A stretch of 64,000 nt of DNA from Pantoea sp. Ap-967 (GCF_011752565.1 NZ_VWXK01000021.1:1-64000); one strand, 5' to 3'. Positions 27,227 through 35,935 are shown, numbered from the stretch's first letter. The notes: generated by a model not told the origin, from the sequence alone. Numbers and translations: made by a program.

Positions 27227-29802
27227 GACTTGCTCTTGCTCTTGCGTGGCGCGCCGGACTTCGGCGGGCCTTTACGGTGCTTGGTCGGCTTGCCGGACGA
27301 CTTGGCGCCCTTGTCCGACTTGCTGCTGGCGTGGCCGCTGGTGCGCGCCTCGCTCATCAGCGCCTTCTTCATTTCGCGGCTCTTGCGCACTTCGGCGTTG
27401 CGCTGCACGGCGTCTTTGGGGAAGTACGCCTCGGAGGCTTCGCTCTTGCGGCTGCGCGGTTTCGGCGTGGCCTTGGCCGGTGCTTGCTGCTCGGGCGCCT
27501 CGGCAACAGGTGCAGCGCCGGCGCCACGGCCCTTGCGCCCAACCGGTGCGCTGAGCTGTTGTGCGGACACTTCGAAGTCGATCTTGCGCTCGTCGAGGTC
27601 GACGCGCATCACCTTCACTTCGATGGTGTCGCCCAGGCGGAAGCTGCGCCCGGTACGTTCGCCGGACAGGCGGTGGTGCACAGGGTCGAAGTGGTAGTAG
27701 TCGCCCGGCAGCGCACTGACGTGCACCAGGCCTTCGACGTAGATGTCGGTCAGCTCGACGAACAGGCCAAAACCGGTTACCGCAGTGATTACGCCCGGGA
27801 AGGTTTCGCCCACGCGGTCCTTCATGAACTCGCACTTGAGCCAGTTGACCACGTCACGGGTGGCCTCGTCGGCACGGCGCTCGGTCATCGAGCACTGCTC
27901 GCCCAACTGGTCGAGGGTGTTCACGTCATAGGGGTAGATACGCGCCTTGGGGATGCTCATGGCGCCGGCACGCTTGACGTGCGGGGTATCGACCTTGGAG
28001 CGGATGATGCTGCGGATCGCGCGGTGTACCAGCAAGTCCGGGTAACGACGGATCGGCGAGGTGAAGTGGGTGTACGCCTCGTAGTTCAGGCCGAAGTGGC
28101 CGTTGTTGTCGGTGCTGTACACCGCCTGGCTCAGCGAGCGCAGCATCACCGTCTGGATCAGGTGGAAATCCGGGCGCCCGGCGATGCTCGCCAGCAGGGC
28201 CTGGTAGTCCTTGGGCGAGGGGTCCTTGCCCTTGTGCAGGGTCAGCCCCAGCTCACCGAGGAAGGCGCGCAGTTTTTCCAGGCGCTCTGGCGGCGGGCCG
28301 TCATGCACACGGTACAGGGCGGGCACGCCGTGTTTTTGCAGGAACTCGGCGGTGGCGACGTTGGCCGCCAGCATGCATTCCTCGATCAGCTTGTGGGCGT
28401 CGTTGCGCACGGTCGGGCGGATTTCCGCGATCTTGCGCTGGTCGCCGAAGATGATCCGGGTTTCCTGGGTTTCGAAGTCGATGGCGCCGCGGGTGTGGCG
28501 GGCATCGACCAGCACCTTGTACAGGTTGTACAGGTTCTTCAGGTCCGGCACGACCTCCTTGTACTCCTCGCGCAGGGCCTTGCCCTCGCGGGTACGGGCA
28601 TGTTCGAGCATGCTGCTGACCTTGTTGTAGGTCAGGCGGGCGTGGGAGTGGATCACGCCTTCGTAGAACTGGTAGTCGACCATCTGGCCGGCCTTGTTCA
28701 TGGTCATTTCGCAAACCATGGCCAGGCGATCGACATGCGGGTTCAGCGAGCACAGGCCGTTGGACAGCTCCTCGGGCAGCATCGGCACCACGCGCTCGGG
28801 GAAGTACACCGAGTTACCACGCTGCTGGGCCTCGACGTCCAGGGCCGAACCCAGGCGCACATAGCTGGACACGTCGGCGATGGCCACATAAAGGCGCCAG
28901 CCGCCGGAGAACAGGCGCAGCTTGCCCAGGGGTTCGCAGTAGACGGCGTCGTCGAAGTCGCGGGCGTCCTCGCCGTCGATGGTGACGAACGGCAGGTGGC
29001 GCAGGTCGACGCGCTTTTCCTTGTCCTTCTCTTCGACTTCGGAGCGGAACTTGCGCGCTTCCTTGATTACATCCTTGGGCCAGACGTGGGGGATGTCGTA
29101 GCTGCGCAGGGCAACGTCGATTTCCATGCCTGGGGCCATGTAGTTGCCGATCACCTCGACCACATCACCCTGGGGCTGGAAGCGCGGGGTGGGCCAGTGG
29201 GTGATCTTGATCTCGACGAACTGGCCGATCTTGGCGCCGCCGTTGCGCCCGGCAGTCACCAGCACTTCCTGCTGGATCTTCGGGTTGTCCGGGGTCACAT
29301 AGCCGATGCCGCCTTCTTCGAAGTAGCGGCCAACCACGCTTTCGTGGGCGCGGGAGATGACTTCCACCAGCACGCCTTCGCGGCGGCCACGGCGGTCGAC
29401 GCCGGACACCCGGGCCAGGCCGCGGTCGCCGTCGAACACCAGGCGCATCTGCGATGGGCTGAGGAACAGGTCGTCGCTGCCGTCATCCGGGATCAGGAAG
29501 CCGAAACCGTCGCGGTGGCCGGAGACACGACCACAGATCAGGTCCAGCTTGTCTACCGGGGCATAGGTGCCACGCCGGGTATAGATAAGCTGGCCGTCAC
29601 GTTCCATGGCGCGCAGGCGACGGCGCAGGGCTTCGATCTGGTCTTCCTCGTGAAGACCGAACTCGGCCGCCAGCTCCTCGCGCGCGGCCGGTTCGCCACG
29701 GTCGGCAAGGCGCTGCAGGATCAGCTCACGGCTGGGAATAGGGTTGTCGTATTTTTCCGCTTCGCGAGCGGCCTCGGGATCGAGGGATTGCCAATCGGCC
29801 AT
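27223..29802 (-). CDS. rnr: Ribonuclease R
   Basis: An 859-residue 3'-5' exoribonuclease that degrades structured RNA and acts in rRNA quality control and cold adaptation. Domains in order: N-terminal helix-turn-helix (about 20-80), cold-shock domains (90-230), RNB catalytic domain with Asp cluster GEDARDFDDAVY (near 270-282), S1 domain (about 640-725) and a Lys/Ser-rich basic tail (from about 760) needed for unwinding in homologues. The C-terminal tail is long but normal for Pseudomonas. The ATG at 29800-29802 is followed directly by the helix-turn-helix. Operon rnr-rlmB. Confidence 0.95.
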   Translation of the reverse strand: MADWQSLDPEAAREAEKYDNPIPSRELILQRLADRGEPAAREELAAEFGLHEEDQIEALRRRLRAMERDGQLIYTRRGTYAPVDKLDLICGRVSGHRDGFGFLIPDDGSDDLFLSPSQMRLVFDGDRGLARVSGVDRRGRREGVLVEVISRAHESVVGRYFEEGGIGYVTPDNPKIQQEVLVTAGRNGGAKIGQFVEIKITHWPTPRFQPQGDVVEVIGNYMAPGMEIDVALRSYDIPHVWPKDVIKEARKFRSEVEEKDKEKRVDLRHLPFVTIDGEDARDFDDAVYCEPLGKLRLFSGGWRLYVAIADVSSYVRLGSALDVEAQQRGNSVYFPERVVPMLPEELSNGLCSLNPHVDRLAMVCEMTMNKAGQMVDYQFYEGVIHSHARLTYNKVSSMLEHARTREGKALREEYKEVVPDLKNLYNLYKVLVDARHTRGAIDFETQETRIIFGDQRKIAEIRPTVRNDAHKLIEECMLAANVATAEFLQKHGVPALYRVHDGPPPERLEKLRAFLGELGLTLHKGKDPSPKDYQALLASIAGRPDFHLIQTVMLRSLSQAVYSTDNNGHFGLNYEAYTHFTSPIRRYPDLLVHRAIRSIIRSKVDTPHVKRAGAMSIPKARIYPYDVNTLDQLGEQCSMTERRADEATRDVVNWLKCEFMKDRVGETFPGVITAVTGFGLFVELTDIYVEGLVHVSALPGDYYHFDPVHHRLSGERTGRSFRLGDTIEVKVMRVDLDERKIDFEVSAQQLSAPVGRKGRGAGAAPVAEAPEQQAPAKATPKPRSRKSEASEAYFPKDAVQRNAEVRKSREMKKALMSEARTSGHASSKSDKGAKSSGKPTKHRKGPPKSGAPRKSKSKS

Positions 29803-29959
29803 CAGAAGGGGTTCACCTTGGGGTATATAGATAGGAATTCTGGCATGTGCGTATTGAAACCGGAAATGTCAGCCTTGGACAGCCCCCGCCGTGCTCTATA
29901 GAGAAGGGGAATAGGCCAGCGGAATCAACAAGTTGAATTTTTTGAAATTTTTTTTGCTT

Positions 29960-29994
29960 GGGGGGTTTACAGCCCCCCGGACCGCCCGTATAGT
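29960..29994 (+). promoter_or_regulatory. Promoter of the tRNA-Leu pair, with -35 box in a hairpin loop
   Basis: -35 TTTACA (29966-29971), 17-base spacer, -10 TATAGT (29989-29994), then a GC discriminator GCGCACC, typical of stable-RNA promoters. The -35 box is flanked by GGGGGG (29960-29965) and CCCCCC (29973-29978), so it lies in the loop of a perfect 6-bp G/C palindrome. Confidence 0.75.
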
Positions 29995-30073
29995 GCGCAC
30001 CACAACGACGGACAAGCCCGAAGTTGTAGTAGAGATGAGCGGCGCTGTAAAGCATCTTTTATCTCGAATGTGT

Positions 30074-30160
30074 GCCCAGGTGGCGGAATTGGTAGACGCG
30101 CTGGTTTCAGGTATCAGTGGCTTAACGGCCGTGGAAGTTCGAGTCTTCTCCTGGGCACCA
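30074..30160 (+). tRNA. tRNA-Leu (anticodon CAG), copy 1
   Basis: 87 bases including the encoded CCA end. Acceptor stem GCCCAGG/CCTGGGC, D-arm with GGTAGACGCG, anticodon loop TTCAGGT (anticodon CAG, reads CUG, the most used leucine codon in this GC-rich genome), class II variable arm GGC-TTAACG-GCC and T-arm GTTCGAGTC. First of two tandem copies transcribed together. Confidence 0.97.
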
Positions 30161-30170
30161 AATATTTCAA

Positions 30171-30196
30171 GTAACAGATGACCAAGGATCTGTTAC
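30171..30196 (+). promoter_or_regulatory. Hairpin in the spacer between the two tRNA genes
   Basis: GTAACAGAT (30171-30179), 8-base loop, ATCTGTTAC (30188-30196): a perfect 9-bp stem without a U-run, so not a terminator. Probably a processing stem in the tRNA precursor. Confidence 0.5.
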
Positions 30197-30247
30197 TACT
30201 GTGTGAAAGTGAACGTTTGTCGCTTTCTCCAGATGATGCAAAGCTTT

Positions 30248-30334
30248 GCCCAGGTGGCGGAATTGGTAGACGCGCTGGTTTCAGGTATCAGTGACTTAAC
30301 GGTCGTGGAAGTTCGAGTCTTCTCCTGGGCACCA
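30248..30334 (+). tRNA. tRNA-Leu (anticodon CAG), copy 2
   Basis: Also 87 bases with CCA. It differs from copy 1 at only two positions, both in the variable arm: GGC/GCC becomes GAC/GTC, a compensated base pair. Ends seven bases before the terminator. Confidence 0.97.
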
Positions 30335-30340
30335 TACAAA

Positions 30341-30369
30341 AACCCACTAGCTTGCTAGTGGGTTTTTTC
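30341..30369 (+). terminator. Rho-independent terminator after the tRNA genes
   Basis: AACCCACTAGC-TTGC-TAGTGGGTT stem followed by TTTTCTT. Ends the tRNA-Leu transcript. Confidence 0.9.
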
Positions 30370-30418
30370 TTGCCTGCGATTTTTGTATCCCCTCCTCGCT
30401 TGGCGTGACCGCTTCGGC

Positions 30419-30481
30419 GCCTGTGGGATCGAGCGCAGCTCGCGCGGCGCTTCGCGAGCTGCGCTCGCTCCTACAGGCGAT
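30419..30481. repeat. REP pair, degenerate (GAGC core type)
   Basis: TGTGGGATCGAGCGCAGCTCGCGCGGCG and GCTTCGCGAGCTGCGCTCGCTCCTACAGG directly adjacent, between the tRNA terminator and the iron-binding protein gene. The first head has ATCGA instead of AGCGA. Confidence 0.85.
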
Positions 30482-30516
30482 CTGCCCATGAATTTCTCGT
30501 CACCCGGCCACTTGAG

Positions 30517-30530
30517 AAACGATTTCGTTT
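30517..30530 (+). promoter_or_regulatory. Dyad AAACGA-TT-TCGTTT upstream of the iron transporter
   Basis: A perfect 6-bp dyad with a 2-base spacer, 45 bases before the binding-protein start. It overlaps a poor Fur-box match; given the iron-uptake genes it is a candidate operator, but the Fur assignment is weak. Confidence 0.3.
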
Positions 30531-30574
30531 ACCATTGTTTCCGAATATGTAGCCGTAAGCGAGGAAGTACCCGC

Positions 30575-31588
30575 ATGACGATCCGCCCGCAACCGCTGAT
30601 GCGCACCCTGGCTGCCGCAGTTCTGAGCCTGGTGATCGGCGCTCCGGCCGCCCTGGCAGACGAACCGGTCACGCTGACCATGTACAACGGCCAGCACAAG
30701 GAAATCGGCGAAGCCATCGCCAAGGCCTACGAGGCCAAGACCGGTATCCACATCAATATCCGCAAGGGCAGCAGCAACCAGCTGGCCAGCCAGATCATCG
30801 AGGAAGGCGCCCGCTCGCCGGCCGACATCATCTACACCGAAGAGTCGCCACCGCTGAACAACCTGGGTGAGCTGGGCCTGCTGGCCAAGATCGACGACGC
30901 CACCCTGAACATGCTGCCCAAGGAATACGTCGGCGCCAATGGCACCTGGATGGGCGTGACCGCACGCACCCGCGTGGTGGTGTTCAACCCCAAGAAGATC
31001 GACGAGAAAGACCTGCCCACCACCGTCATGGACTTCGCCGGCCCCGAGTGGGACGGCCGCGTTGGCTACGTGCCGACCAGCGGCGCCTTCCAGGAACAGG
31101 CCGTGGCCATCCTGAAGATGCACGGGCGTGAAGCCACCGAGGAATGGCTGACCGGCCTGAAGGCCTTTGGCAAGACCTACACCAACAACATGGTTGCCCT
31201 GAAGGCCGTGGAAAAAGGCGAAGTCGCCGCGGTGCTGGTCAACAACTACTACTGGTACGCCCTGGAGCGCGAGCGCGGCAAGCTCGATTCCAAGCTGTAC
31301 TACCTGGCCGACGGCGACGCCGGCAACCTGGTGACTATTTCCGGCGCTGCTGCGGTCAAGGCCAGCAAGCATCCGAAGGAAGCCCAGGCCCTGCTCAACT
31401 GGATGGCCAGCGAAGAAGGCCAGCGCGTAATCACCCAGACCACCGCCGAGTACCCGCTGCACAAAGGCATGGTGTCCGACCGCGGCCTGAAGCCGTTCGA
31501 AGACCTGCGCCCGCCGAAGATCTCGCCGGCTGACCTCGGTAACGCCGAGGAAGCCCTGGAGCTTGAACGCGAGGTCGGCTTGCTCTGA
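30575..31588 (+). CDS. Ferric-iron ABC transporter, periplasmic binding protein (FbpA/FutA type)
   Basis: A 337-residue protein. Residues 1-28 form a signal peptide (cleavage ALA-DEP), then a class II periplasmic binding domain. The pair of adjacent tyrosines in NNYYWYALERERG (about residues 223-235) is the ferric-ion ligand motif of FbpA. Further pieces are LTMYNGQHKEI, ARSPADIIYTEE and VGYVPTSGAFQEQA. Expected role: capture of Fe3+ in the periplasm for the downstream permease. ATG at 30575 follows GAGGAAG. Its stop overlaps the permease start (TGATG). Confidence 0.88.
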   Translation: MTIRPQPLMRTLAAAVLSLVIGAPAALADEPVTLTMYNGQHKEIGEAIAKAYEAKTGIHINIRKGSSNQLASQIIEEGARSPADIIYTEESPPLNNLGELGLLAKIDDATLNMLPKEYVGANGTWMGVTARTRVVVFNPKKIDEKDLPTTVMDFAGPEWDGRVGYVPTSGAFQEQAVAILKMHGREATEEWLTGLKAFGKTYTNNMVALKAVEKGEVAAVLVNNYYWYALERERGKLDSKLYYLADGDAGNLVTISGAAAVKASKHPKEAQALLNWMASEEGQRVITQTTAEYPLHKGMVSDRGLKPFEDLRPPKISPADLGNAEEALELEREVGLL

Positions 31589-33153
31589 TGACCGCCGCCC
31601 TGTCCGAGCCGGTGCCGGTACGCTTCGTGCCGCGCCGCAAGCGCCCCTCGATCTGGGTGCTGCTGCCTGTGCTGTTCCTGGTAGCCATGAGCTTGCTGCC
31701 GCTGTTGTACGTGGCCATGAAAGCCTGGGAAGCCGGCTGGCGCGAAGCCCTGTACCTGCTGTGGCGGCCATTCGTCTGGGGGTTGCTGCGCAACACCTTG
31801 ATGCTGATGGCCGGGGTAACCCTGGCATGCATGGTGGTGGGCCTGGCCCTGGCCTGGCTGCTGGAACGCAGCAACCTGCCAGGCCGCCGGCTGTGGGGCG
31901 TGGTGCTGTGCCTGCCGTTCGCCGTGCCGTCGTTCGTCAGCAGCTTTACCTGGGTGTCGCTGAGCTCGGACTTCGAGGGCCTGGGCGGCGCGATCATGGT
32001 GATGGCGCTGTCCAAGTACCCGCTGGTGTTCCTGCCCGTGGCGGCCACCCTGCGTAACCTCGACACCTCGCTGGAAGAGTCGGCGCGCACCCTGGGCTAC
32101 AGCCGCTGGGGCGTGTTCCGCAAGATCACCCTGCCGCTGCTGTGGCCGTCGATGCTGGGCGGCGCACTGCTGATCGCCCTGCACATGCTGGTCGAGTTCG
32201 GCGCCCTGTCGATTCTCGGCCTGCAAACCTTCACCACGGCGATCTACCAGCAGTTCGAGCTGGAGTTCAGCAACGCCAACGCCGCGATGCTGTCGGCGGT
32301 GCTGTTGGCACTGTGCCTGCTGATGTTGTGGCTGGAGCTGCGGGTACGCGGCAAGGCCCGCCATGTGCGGATCGGCCAGGGCGTTGCACGCCGTGGCCAG
32401 CCGGTACGCCTGCGCGGCTGGATGCCATTGGCGCAGCTGTTCTGCCTGGGCCTGGCGATACTGGGTAGCGGTATTCCCCTGGCCATGCTGGGCTACTGGC
32501 TGAGCGTGGGCTCATCGGCGGCCTTCCCGGTGGCGGCCATCGGCAAGGCGCTGCTGACCTCGCTGTCGGTGTCGCTGGGCGGCGCGGGCTTCTGCGTGCT
32601 GCTGGCGCTGCCGGTCAGCTTCCTGGTGGTGCGCTACAAGGGCCGCCTGGCGATCTGGGCCGAGCGCCTGCCGTACCTGCTGCATGCCCTGCCCGGCCTG
32701 GTGATCGCCCTGACCCTGGTGGTGTTCTCGCTGCACTATGTGCCGGCGCTGTACCAGACCACGGCGCTGTTGCTGCTGGCCTATGCGCTGCTGTTCCTGC
32801 CGCTGGCCCAGGCGCCGGTGCGCACGGCACTGAACAAGGCCTCGCCAACCCTCGAAGAGGCCGCGCGCACCTTGGGTGCCAGCAGCTTTGCAGCGTTCTG
32901 CCGAGTCACCCTGCCGATCATCTTCCCGGCCCTGGCGGCGGCCTTCGCCCTGGTGTTCCTCGACGCCATGAAGGAGCTCACCGCGACTCTGTTGCTCAGC
33001 CCGACGGGCATGACCACCCTGGCCACCGAGGTGTGGGCACATACCGCCAACGTCGAGTTCGCGGCGGCGGCGCCTTATGCGGCACTGCTGATCGTGGTGT
33101 CGGGGCTGCCGGTGTACCTGCTGACGACACGGATGTATTTGAACAAGGCTTGA
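31588..33153 (+). CDS. Ferric-iron ABC transporter, fused double permease (FbpB type)
   Basis: A 521-residue inner-membrane protein with about twelve helices in two BPD_transp_1 repeats, roughly residues 20-265 and 290-515. Each repeat carries an EAA loop: LEESARTLGYSRWGVFRKITLP and LEEAARTLGASSFAAFCRVTLP (shown shortened as EESARTLG and EEAARTLG). This fused layout is that of FbpB/SfuB. Translation begins at the base overlapping the binding-protein stop. No ATP-binding gene follows: the next gene is convergent. The ATPase must be encoded elsewhere or shared. Confidence 0.88.
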   Translation: MTAALSEPVPVRFVPRRKRPSIWVLLPVLFLVAMSLLPLLYVAMKAWEAGWREALYLLWRPFVWGLLRNTLMLMAGVTLACMVVGLALAWLLERSNLPGRRLWGVVLCLPFAVPSFVSSFTWVSLSSDFEGLGGAIMVMALSKYPLVFLPVAATLRNLDTSLEESARTLGYSRWGVFRKITLPLLWPSMLGGALLIALHMLVEFGALSILGLQTFTTAIYQQFELEFSNANAAMLSAVLLALCLLMLWLELRVRGKARHVRIGQGVARRGQPVRLRGWMPLAQLFCLGLAILGSGIPLAMLGYWLSVGSSAAFPVAAIGKALLTSLSVSLGGAGFCVLLALPVSFLVVRYKGRLAIWAERLPYLLHALPGLVIALTLVVFSLHYVPALYQTTALLLLAYALLFLPLAQAPVRTALNKASPTLEEAARTLGASSFAAFCRVTLPIIFPALAAAFALVFLDAMKELTATLLLSPTGMTTLATEVWAHTANVEFAAAAPYAALLIVVSGLPVYLLTTRMYLNKA

Positions 33154-33163
33154 GGCCGGGCGC

Positions 33164-33262
33164 CGCGTGTGCGGCGCTTCGCGAGCTGCGCTCGCTCCTA
33201 CCAGGGCGGTGCAAATCTCCCGTAGGAGCGAGCAAAGCTCGCGATGCGCCGCACACGCGGCG
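33164..33262. repeat. REP pair, inverted (GAGC core type)
   Basis: GCTTCGCGAGCTGCGCTCGCTCCTAC facing GTAGGAGCGAGCAAAGCTCGCGATGCGCCGC, between the convergent permease and DUF2867 genes; flanking GCGGCGC/GCGCCGC tails extend the palindrome. Confidence 0.9.
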
Positions 33263-33269
33263 CTCTGCC

Positions 33270-33731
33270 TCACACCCGCTCGATATTACGCAACATGCGC
33301 TTGACGATAGGCCCATGCGCCAGCCCCACGGGCACCATGTAGGCGCGGCCGAAGGTGTTGAAGCAACGCACCGAGGTGGTCACGCTCAGCTGCCGCGCCA
33401 GCACATCCATGCAAACCATCACCGCCAGGTGCGTATCGCGCGAGGTCAGGACCAATTGCTGGTCGCTGATGAACTCGACGGTGAAGAAGTCCAGCCGCTC
33501 GCCCACGCTCGGCACCTGCTCAGGCGTGCGGGGAGAAAAGCCGCCGATCTCGGCCACATTGAAACGCCGCGAAATGATATCGCGCAGGCGAAAGGCCTTG
33601 GCCAACCAGCCTGGAACCTGTGAGGTCATCGCGCAATAGGCCTGCAGGGCGGTCATCGAGGCCGGCAAGGTGACGCCGTCACAGTGAAGGAAATCCAGAT
33701 CGGCCTTGGCGGCGACCCATCGTGCGGTCAT
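33270..33731 (-). CDS. DUF2867 domain protein
   Basis: A 153-residue cytoplasmic protein resembling DUF2867 (also found as the C-terminal domain of some SDR-like proteins). Recognisable pieces are LPASMTALQAYCAM, the FNVAEIGGFSP region, VEFISDQQLVLTSRDTHLAV and SVRCFNTFGRAYMVPVGLAHGPIVKRML near the C-terminus. Function unknown. ATG at 33729-33731 has GGGAG six bases upstream; a TTG two codons earlier is an alternative. Single gene between the iron permease and the chemoreceptor. Confidence 0.7.
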   Translation of the reverse strand: MTARWVAAKADLDFLHCDGVTLPASMTALQAYCAMTSQVPGWLAKAFRLRDIISRRFNVAEIGGFSPRTPEQVPSVGERLDFFTVEFISDQQLVLTSRDTHLAVMVCMDVLARQLSVTTSVRCFNTFGRAYMVPVGLAHGPIVKRMLRNIERV

Positions 33732-33774
33732 GAACAACTCCCTTGGTCATGTATCGCCGCCAGCATAGCAAACC

Positions 33775-33818
33775 CCTGTAGGAGCGGGCTCGCCCCGCGA
33801 ACACCGGCAAAGCCGGTG
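33775..33818. repeat. Single REP (degenerate core)
   Basis: CCTGTAGGAGCGGGCTCGCCCCGCGAACACCGGCAAAGCCGGTG, in the short spacer between the DUF2867 and chemoreceptor genes. Confidence 0.8.
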
Positions 33819-33831
33819 CCACCCACCGCAC

Positions 33832-35766
33832 CTAAGCCCTGAACTGCCCCAGGCTGGCGCGCAACTGAGCAGCCAGGTCATCCAGCACCTTGCTGCTGGC
33901 CGTGGTCTGCATCACCACCTCCGCCGAGCGCTCGGCCTGGGCATGGATGGTTTCCACCCGCCCACGCACGGCCTGCGCACCATGGGCCTGCTGCTCGGCG
34001 GCACGGGTGGCCAGGCCGATCGCTGCGTGCACCTGCTCCACCGCCGCCTGCACCGACTGCTGGCGGCGCTCGTTTTCACGCAGCACCAGCAACCCTTCGC
34101 TGGCCTTCACCCCGGCCTGGCCAATGGTCGCCACCGCTTCCTTGGCGCCCTTCTGCAGCGCTGCAATGTGCGCCTGGATATCCCCGGTAGAGCTCTGCGT
34201 CTTGCTCGCCAGCGCCCGCACCTCGTCGGCCACCACGGCAAAGCCACGCCCCGTCTCGCCTGCCCTCGCGGCTTCGATGGCGGCATTGAGCGCCAGCAGG
34301 TTGGTCTGCTCGGCAATACCGTGGATCACCGTCAGCACCACTTCGATCTGCTCGCTCTGCTTGGCCAGCCGTTCGATGACCTGGGAGCCGGCTTCCACTT
34401 GGCCGGCAAGGTTCTCGATCAGGCTGGCCAGCTGCGTCGAGGAGCGGCTGTTCTCGTCGGTGGCCTGGCGAATATCCACCACTTGCTGCAAGGCTGCCTG
34501 CATCGCATGGCTCTCGGCCTGGGCTTCATCGGCCATGCTCGAAAGGTCGCGCAGGCTGGCCGCCACCTCATCGCGCTGCAGCGCGGCGGCGGCATCGGCG
34601 CCGGCGTTGCGCTGGGCCATGGCACCGATCTCGACGCCGGTGCGCTGGGCCACCTCGCCGGCCTCGCGAACGATGGGCTGCAGCTTGTCGACGAAGCGGT
34701 TGACCGCCGAGGCCATGTCGCCGATTTCGTCGCGGCTGTCCAACCGCACCCGCTTGGTCAGGTCGCCTTCGCCTGCGGCCAGGTCGTCGAGCGCCGCAAT
34801 CAGCAGGCGCAACTTGCTCAGCACCCGGCGGCCCAGCACCACGGCCACCACCAACAGCACACCAAGGCCGACCACCACCAGGCCCAGGCCAATGCGCCAG
34901 CGCAGCTCGGCGGCGGCGTCGCGCACGGTCTGGGCGGTGTTGGCCTGCATGGCTGAAGCACTGGCCTGGGCCGCACCCAGGCGCTCGCGCAGGGCCTTGC
35001 CGCTGTCGGCGGAGGCCGCACCCAGGCTGTCGCCCACCAGTTGCTCGCCGTTGGCGATCAAGGCATTGAAGCGCTGGTCCAGCGCCTGCAGCTGTTGCTC
35101 AACGGCGGCAGTGGACACCCCCATCAGGACCTTGCCGATCTCGGCACCATTGGGGCTGATCGAGGCCTCGACGAAATACACCGAGGGGTCGCGACGCGCC
35201 GCCTCCAGCACCTTGTCCAGCGCTCGCTCACCCTGGCCTTTGTCGATCAGCGCCTGGTTGATCGGGTTCTGCCGGTTCAGGTATCGGGTCAGGTGCTGGC
35301 CCTGGGCGTCGTCGTAGATCACGAACAGGACGTTGGGATTGCGCTGGGCGCGGCGGGCGAAGTCGGACAGGGTGGGTACGTCGTTATCCCAGATGGCTCG
35401 CGGCGCCACCGAGGCCAGCAGTTCGGCCATGTCGTTGGCCGACTCCTTGAGGTTTTGCTCCAGGGTTGCACGCAGTTGCCGCTGTTCGTCCTGCAGGCGG
35501 CTGGAAAGGCCGGCGCTCAGGCGCTGGCGGGTGCTGCTGGAAAGGCTTTCAAGGCCCCCGCACACGTCTTGCCCGGCCTGATCCAGCTCGCTGGCGAGCT
35601 GGCGGCTGTCATTGCCCAGGCGCTCGCCAAGTTCGGCCTCCAGGGCCGTGACCGTGCTGCGGGTCAACGCAACGGCAACCAGCACCTGCACCAAAAGGGC
35701 GATACCCAGGGCAACAAACACAGGCCGCAAGAGGCGGCTTCGTAACAGTGAGAGGATGGCAGACAC
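33832..35766 (-). CDS. Methyl-accepting chemotaxis protein
   Basis: A 644-residue chemoreceptor. Transmembrane helix 1 at about 13-35, a 255-residue periplasmic sensor (36-291), helix 2 at 292-312, HAMP domain (313-365, with DEIGDMASAVNRFVD) and a cytoplasmic coiled-coil whose CheA/CheW-binding tip reads EQTNLLALNAAIEAARAGE. The sensor contains two stretches (VLFVIYDDAQGQ, VYFVEASISPNG) typical of a double-module helical sensor; the ligand is unknown. There is no C-terminal CheR pentapeptide. GTG at 35764-35766, with GAGGG seven bases upstream, is preferred; it starts just before helix 1. Confidence 0.9.
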   Translation of the reverse strand: MSAILSLLRSRLLRPVFVALGIALLVQVLVAVALTRSTVTALEAELGERLGNDSRQLASELDQAGQDVCGGLESLSSSTRQRLSAGLSSRLQDEQRQLRATLEQNLKESANDMAELLASVAPRAIWDNDVPTLSDFARRAQRNPNVLFVIYDDAQGQHLTRYLNRQNPINQALIDKGQGERALDKVLEAARRDPSVYFVEASISPNGAEIGKVLMGVSTAAVEQQLQALDQRFNALIANGEQLVGDSLGAASADSGKALRERLGAAQASASAMQANTAQTVRDAAAELRWRIGLGLVVVGLGVLLVVAVVLGRRVLSKLRLLIAALDDLAAGEGDLTKRVRLDSRDEIGDMASAVNRFVDKLQPIVREAGEVAQRTGVEIGAMAQRNAGADAAAALQRDEVAASLRDLSSMADEAQAESHAMQAALQQVVDIRQATDENSRSSTQLASLIENLAGQVEAGSQVIERLAKQSEQIEVVLTVIHGIAEQTNLLALNAAIEAARAGETGRGFAVVADEVRALASKTQSSTGDIQAHIAALQKGAKEAVATIGQAGVKASEGLLVLRENERRQQSVQAAVEQVHAAIGLATRAAEQQAHGAQAVRGRVETIHAQAERSAEVVMQTTASSKVLDDLAAQLRASLGQFRA

Positions 35767-35891
35767 GGTGTAACCCTCGTTTTTTCTGGCGCCACTATTT
35801 TGATGGCATCTACAGAAGCTTATTACAGCAAGGGTTGTGCCGGGGGCAGCGGGGAGATGTGCCAAGGTTCAGCAATTGGGTTGCCTGGGCC

Positions 35892-35935
35892 GGCCCTTTC
35901 GCGGGGCAAGCCCGCTCCTACAACCGAGAGGGCCG
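35892..35935. repeat. Single REP
   Basis: GGCCGGCCCTTTCGCGGGGCAAGCCCGCTCCTACAACC between the chemoreceptor start and the purA terminator. Confidence 0.85.

Noticed and set aside
27277..29901. An 874-codon open frame opposite rnr
   Set aside because: Antisense shadow of RNase R, with the same composition bias; no ribosome site or domain.
35770..35870. Sigma-28 promoter for the chemoreceptor gene
   Set aside because: The best -10 candidate (GCCATCAA) matches only five of eight and no -35 fits at the right distance.
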